A stretch of DNA of 64,000 nucleotides, taken from NCBI GenBank assembly GCA_011250595.1, contig JAANMP010000017.1, forward strand, positions 23,695-87,694, given 5' to 3'. The position numbers were made by a program, and so were the translations under genes. The number at the start of each line of letters is the position of its first letter. Position 1 is the stretch's first letter. The notes under the pieces were generated by a model that had not been told where the DNA came from, did not search any database, and saw only the letters and a list, made by a program, of their open reading frames with translations. Source of the DNA: Bacillus sp. MM2020_1 (lineage in GTDB: Bacteria > Bacillota > Bacilli > Bacillales > Cytobacillaceae). Of the stretch, positions 60,596-64,000 are shown piece after piece.

Positions 60596-61207
60596 ATGGA
60601 ACCGATACGTATAGGAGTTGGCGGACCAGTGGGAGCAGGGAAAACACTGCTTGTGGAGCGACTAACGAGACACCTCAAAGATGAATATAACATGGCGGTC
60701 GTAACCAATGACATTTATACCAAGGAAGATGCACAATTTTTAATAAACCATAGTGTACTTCCAGAGGATCGGATTATTGGTGTGGAAACAGGGGGATGCC
60801 CTCATACGGCCATCCGGGAAGACGCATCGATGAATTTCGCTGCCATTGATGAGCTAAAGGAGAAACATCCGAATTTATCGCTTATTTTTGTTGAGAGCGG
60901 CGGCGATAACCTAGCTGCCACCTTTAGCCCCGAACTCGTTGACTTTTCTATCTATATTATTGATGTAGCCCAAGGGGAAAAAATTCCGCGTAAAGGCGGC
61001 CAAGGGATGATTAAATCGGACCTGTTTATCATCAACAAGATTGATTTAGCACCATATGTAGGAGCAAGCTTAGAAGTCATGGAGGCGGATACAAAGGTAG
61101 CAAGAGGCAAGAAGCCATACATTTTTACAAACTTAAAAGAGGATGTCGGTGTAAACGAGGTTATTGAGTGGCTCAAGTTAAATGCATTATTGATAGGATT
61201 AGAATAA
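60596..61207 (+). CDS. ureG: urease accessory GTPase UreG
   Basis: 203 residues from ATG 60596 (AGGGGT SD). SIMIBI GTPase with P-loop [20 protein letters not shown], the nickel-binding [17 protein letters not shown] and the [11 protein letters not shown] guanine-specificity motif. Couples GTP hydrolysis to nickel insertion. Its stop abuts the GTG of ureD. Confidence 0.96.
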   Translation: MEPIRIGVGGPVGAGKTLLVERLTRHLKDEYNMAVVTNDIYTKEDAQFLINHSVLPEDRIIGVETGGCPHTAIREDASMNFAAIDELKEKHPNLSLIFVESGGDNLAATFSPELVDFSIYIIDVAQGEKIPRKGGQGMIKSDLFIINKIDLAPYVGASLEVMEADTKVARGKKPYIFTNLKEDVGVNEVIEWLKLNALLIGLE

Positions 61208-62026
61208 GTGGATAACTGGACTGGATATTTGCGACTAACCGGTGCGAGGAAAGGGAAGAAAACGATAGTAAAAGAATCCTATTCAGAGGGTGCTTTTAAA
61301 ATTACAAGACCTGTTTACCTGTCAACAACCGGGGAAGCCTGTTTTTATATTATGAATCCTGGCGGGGGGTACGTTGACGGGGATACTTATAAAATCGATA
61401 TTAGTATGGAAGAGGATGCAATGGCGATTATGACGACCCAATCATCTACTAAAATTTATAAAACGCCCGCTCGGCCAGCTAGTCAAGAGATTACGATCGA
61501 TTTAAAAAGTGGAAGTGTTTTAGAATATCTGCCCGACCCCGTCATCGCGTACCAGCATGCTTGTTACAAGCAGCGGACTGTGGTTCGAATGGATAGCGGC
61601 TCTTCATTTATTTGCTCAGATATCTTCACTCCAGGCTGGGCACCAGATGGTACAGTATTTAAATATGGCTTTCTTCAATCCAAAATGGAAGTATATCGAG
61701 AAGAGAGATTAATATTATTTGATCATTTAAAAATTCAACCTGATGGGGATATCATGGGTATCGGATTAATGGAGGGGTTTACCCATTTAGGGACAATGAT
61801 TGTCATTAATGATCGGGTAACACAGTTTTTTTTAGAAGAACTCCATGATTATTTTGAGCTCGTAGCTGGAGTTCGAGTCGGTCTTACAATGCTGGCGGTG
61901 CCAGGATTTGTTGTAAGGGTTCTGGCAAATACAACGCAGGAGATTGAAAAGGTCCTGGCATATTGCCATGAACGCATCAGAAAAAAATTGCTTGAAAAAG
62001 GGGCTGTCTTTCTTAGAAAATATTAA
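61208..62026 (+). CDS. ureD: urease accessory protein UreD (UreH)
   Basis: 272 residues starting at GTG 61208 directly after the ureG stop. Family features: GYLRLTGARKGKKTIVKESY, YLSTTGEACFYIMNPGGGYVDGD and LPDPVIAYQHACYKQRT. Scaffold for UreF/UreG on the apoenzyme. Last gene of the operon; a terminator follows. No nickel transporter gene accompanies the set. Confidence 0.94.
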   Translation: MDNWTGYLRLTGARKGKKTIVKESYSEGAFKITRPVYLSTTGEACFYIMNPGGGYVDGDTYKIDISMEEDAMAIMTTQSSTKIYKTPARPASQEITIDLKSGSVLEYLPDPVIAYQHACYKQRTVVRMDSGSSFICSDIFTPGWAPDGTVFKYGFLQSKMEVYREERLILFDHLKIQPDGDIMGIGLMEGFTHLGTMIVINDRVTQFFLEELHDYFELVAGVRVGLTMLAVPGFVVRVLANTTQEIEKVLAYCHERIRKKLLEKGAVFLRKY

Positions 62027-62031
62027 AATGT

Positions 62032-62066
62032 AATCGGCAGCTATTGAAATCTCGCCGATTTTTTCT
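62032..62066 (+). terminator. terminator of the puc-ure operon
   Basis: AATCGGC (62032-62038) pairs with GCCGATT (62054-62060), followed by TTTTTCTT. Confidence 0.75.
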
Positions 62067-62084
62067 TGTCTTTTTGGTCAATAA

Positions 62085-62114
62085 TTGTGGGTGAGATATT
62101 TGGTGAATTATAAT
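62085..62114 (+). promoter_or_regulatory. probable promoter of the SRPBCC gene
   Basis: TTGTGG (62085-62090), 18-base spacer, TATAAT (62109-62114), 26 bases before the gene. Confidence 0.5.
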
Positions 62115-62140
62115 GGTTATATCATCTCTAGGAGGTATAT

Positions 62141-62596
62141 ATGAATAAACTATTTGTCGACCAAACGATTGAAATCAATGCTTCGGCGTCAAAGGTATGG
62201 GAGGTTCTTACGGTCAGTGAGTACAATAACCATTGGGCGACTGAATTTTCAAGCGGTGGACCACAGTTTCATCTCGACTCCACTTGGGAGCTTGGCAGTC
62301 CTGTTCTATGGAAAGGCGAGGATGGGACGGAAATAGTCGAAGGGAACGTGACGGCTCTCGAACAAAATAGGATCCTCCGCTTTACAGTATTTGACGTTCG
62401 GAGCGAAGAAAAGGCACTTGTTACCGAAGAAGATGGGATTACCTTCCACTTGTCTGAGAACAATGGGAAAACTACTCTGCATATTTTACAAGGAGATTTC
62501 TCTGTGATACCGGAAGGGAAGAAATATCGCGATTTAAGTGCGGAGATTTGGGACAAGGTGCTGCCAAGTATCAAAGAGATGGCAGAATCAAACTAA
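62141..62596 (+). CDS. SRPBCC / AHSA1-like domain protein
   Basis: 151 residues of the START/Bet-v-1 helix-grip fold. DQTIEINASASKVWEVLT and a C-terminal long helix (LSAEIWDKVLPSIKEMAE) are typical of the Aha1-domain/polyketide-cyclase-like group. It probably binds a small hydrophobic ligand; no specific function can be assigned. SD AGGAGGT. Stands alone between terminator and dipeptidase gene. Confidence 0.85.
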   Translation: MNKLFVDQTIEINASASKVWEVLTVSEYNNHWATEFSSGGPQFHLDSTWELGSPVLWKGEDGTEIVEGNVTALEQNRILRFTVFDVRSEEKALVTEEDGITFHLSENNGKTTLHILQGDFSVIPEGKKYRDLSAEIWDKVLPSIKEMAESN

Positions 62597-62698
62597 CTAG
62601 TTTTTTTGACAAACTTAAATTTTTTGTTGAGCTAGGTTATTTATCACCTGGCTCTACTTGTTGTGATAAAATTTTTAATAAAAGGGAGACGAGGCTGA

Positions 62699-63634
62699 AT
62701 GAATATCATTGACTTACATTGTGACGCGCTAATGAAACTTCAAGACGCTCACGGTACATTGCGATTTTGTGACGCACCAGAATTAGAAACCAATAAGACA
62801 CGATTACAGCAAGGCAAAATCAAAGTGCAGTGCTTTGCGATTTTTATCGAACCGGATATAAAAGGAGACCAGAAATTTCAGGTTGCACTCGAGCAAATCG
62901 ATTATTTTTACAAGGAAGTGCTTGGTAAAAATCCCGACATGGTCCATATCAAGGACTGGTCGGATTTTGACAATTTAAAAATTGGGCAAATTGGGGCCAT
63001 GCTGACGCTTGAAGGAGTGGACCCGATTGGCAATGATTTAGCGAAGCTCCATATTCTTTACCAACTAGGGGTTCAATCGGTTGGTCTGACATGGAATCAA
63101 GCCAATCTTGCCGCAGATGGTGCCGGTGAACCGCGCGGCGCTGGTCTGACCCTGTTCGGAAAAGAAATTGTCGAGTTTAATAACGAACATCAAATCTTGA
63201 CAGATGTTTCTCATCTGAGTGACAAGGGGATTTGGGAGGTCATTGAATTAGCCAAGTATCCGATTGCAAGCCACTCGAATGCACGAGCACTCTGCAACCA
63301 TCCGCGTAACTTAACAGATGATCAGGCGCAGGCGATGTTCGCTAAAGGCGGGTTGATTCATGTTGTTTATAATCCCCCTTTTGTAAGCGAATCGGGTGAA
63401 GTGAAAATTTCAGATCTTGTGAAACATATTGATCACTTTTGTTCATTGGGCGGGGTCAAACAAATTGGATTCGGCTCGGATTTTGATGGGATTTCAACAT
63501 TTATTACGAACTTGGAAGACGCCTCTAAGAGCCAAAATCTTATCAATGAACTATTAAAATATTACAGTGAAGAGGTTGTCCACGGCTTTGCCTATCAAAA
63601 CTTTCTTGACCATCGGCCAGGGTTTGGACGATGA
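62699..63634 (+). CDS. membrane-dipeptidase-type peptidase (M19)
   Basis: 311 residues, renal-dipeptidase family. Zinc ligands appear in DLHCDAL (His, Asp), the bridging Glu in LTLEGVDPIG, His in LTDVSHLSDKG and SHSNARALCNHPRNL, and IGFGSDFDG near the C-terminus. Cytoplasmic by sequence (no signal peptide). It hydrolyses dipeptides, probably including D-amino-acid ones. SD GGGAGACGAGG. Confidence 0.92.
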   Translation: MNIIDLHCDALMKLQDAHGTLRFCDAPELETNKTRLQQGKIKVQCFAIFIEPDIKGDQKFQVALEQIDYFYKEVLGKNPDMVHIKDWSDFDNLKIGQIGAMLTLEGVDPIGNDLAKLHILYQLGVQSVGLTWNQANLAADGAGEPRGAGLTLFGKEIVEFNNEHQILTDVSHLSDKGIWEVIELAKYPIASHSNARALCNHPRNLTDDQAQAMFAKGGLIHVVYNPPFVSESGEVKISDLVKHIDHFCSLGGVKQIGFGSDFDGISTFITNLEDASKSQNLINELLKYYSEEVVHGFAYQNFLDHRPGFGR

Positions 63635-63712
63635 AGGTTAGAGAAAAGGGAATGAGCGTTGGCAAATTGCCGACAGGAAAGAAAAATGTTTTATTAAAGA
63701 GGAGTAATTAAA

Positions 63713-63838
63713 TTGTACCTTACAGTAAAAGAGACAGCAGAATATTTATCGGTTCCAGAGGCAACCGTCAAAAGCCTGATCCACCAAAAGAAAATTCGTG
63801 CCTTATTCGATGGGGAAGAGGTAAATAATAATATTTAG
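63713..63838 (+). pseudogene. truncated excisionase-type helix-turn-helix ORF
   Basis: A 41-residue ORF from TTG 63713 (GAGGAG SD) to TAG 63836. YLTVKETAEYLSVPEATVKS is the start of an excisionase/MerR-like HTH_17 domain. Such proteins normally run to 60 or more residues with a beta wing after the RALFDGEE segment; here the frame ends after EEVNNNI. It may be a decayed gene or a short functional one. A strong terminator follows. Confidence 0.5.
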
Positions 63839-63853
63839 ACAAAACTATAAAAT

Positions 63854-63912
63854 CTTTTTGTGCTCCTAATAAATCGTTGATTTATTAAGGTACACAAAGG
63901 TTTTTTTTTTAT
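63854..63912 (+). terminator. strong intrinsic terminator
   Basis: CTTTTTGTG and TAATAAATC (63854-63875) pair with GATTTATTA and CACAAAG (63879-63898) around GTT, followed by at least ten T. Confidence 0.88.
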
Positions 63913-63927
63913 CCCATTATTATATTT

Positions 63928-63956
63928 TTGAGACAAAACGAAAAAACATATGATAT
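63928..63956 (+). promoter_or_regulatory. putative promoter for a gene beyond the window
   Basis: TTGAGA (63928-63933), 17-base spacer, TGATAT (63951-63956), right after the terminator and before the window ends. Confidence 0.45.
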
Positions 63957-64000
63957 GGTTGAGGGTAGATACATAGTTATGTTCTTTGGGGGACTAAAGT

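Overview
The window looks like a chromosome segment of a low-GC, Gram-positive, spore-former-type Bacillaceae (Bacillus/Neobacillus-like). The signs are strong AGGAGG-type ribosome sites, TTG/GTG starts, LacI/CcpA-style operators, BglG-type antitermination, and puc, ure and adeC/guaD genes resembling those of Bacillus subtilis. I see no phage, transposase, rRNA, tRNA or CRISPR array. The gene content fits a soil or plant-associated saprophyte living on plant and microbial polysaccharides and on purines.

Layout. 1-3.7 kb: a heterodimeric ABC exporter. 3.9-4.7 kb: a HAD phosphatase. 4.7-28 kb: a large fructan locus. Its first half (4.7-12.8 kb) is a LacI regulator with a tandemly duplicated promoter-operator, an LplB/LplC/LipO-type oligosaccharide importer, a fructokinase, a cytoplasmic GH32 fructosidase and a YesL-like protein. 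Its second half is a 1788-residue secreted enzyme with two GH32 domains, a second LamG-GH32 protein, three levansucrases in a row, and a sucrose-type PTS EIIBC next to a SacY/LicT-type antiterminator. Two RAT/terminator leaders (about 18.40 and 21.09 kb) are the expected RNA targets of that antiterminator. The locus can therefore build levan from sucrose, cut fructan outside the cell, import oligosaccharides and degrade them inside. 28-34 kb: a secreted multidomain amylopullulanase opposite a MalR-like LacI regulator, with operator palindromes between them. 34-40.6 kb: an AraC regulator opposite a Gfo/Idh/MocA, ThuA, Gfo/Idh/MocA, TIM-barrel, GH13 alpha-glucosidase cluster that resembles 3-keto-disaccharide catabolism. 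40.7-48 kb: two DoxX paralogues, a GGDEF-EAL protein, a DUF4097 protein, a rhodanese plus BASS-type transporter, and small unknown genes. 48-50.3 kb: guaD-adeC purine deaminases on the minus strand. 50.6-62 kb: an uninterrupted set from a PucB-like cytidylyltransferase through OHCU decarboxylase, uricase, HIU hydrolase, allantoinase, allantoate amidohydrolase and an extra M20 hydrolase, then ureABCEFGD, taking urate to ammonia. 62-64 kb: an SRPBCC protein, an M19 dipeptidase and a truncated excisionase-like ORF.

Most unusual features: the tandem-GH32 enzyme whose second domain (and a separate neighbour) has Glu where the GH32 nucleophile Asp should be; three consecutive levansucrases with RAT leaders also controlling fructan hydrolases; the 44-bp duplicated promoter-operator; the ThuA/Gfo/TIM-barrel cluster; and the fused purine-to-urea gene string with an extra M20 enzyme and an out-of-frame ATG at the start of the pucB-like gene.
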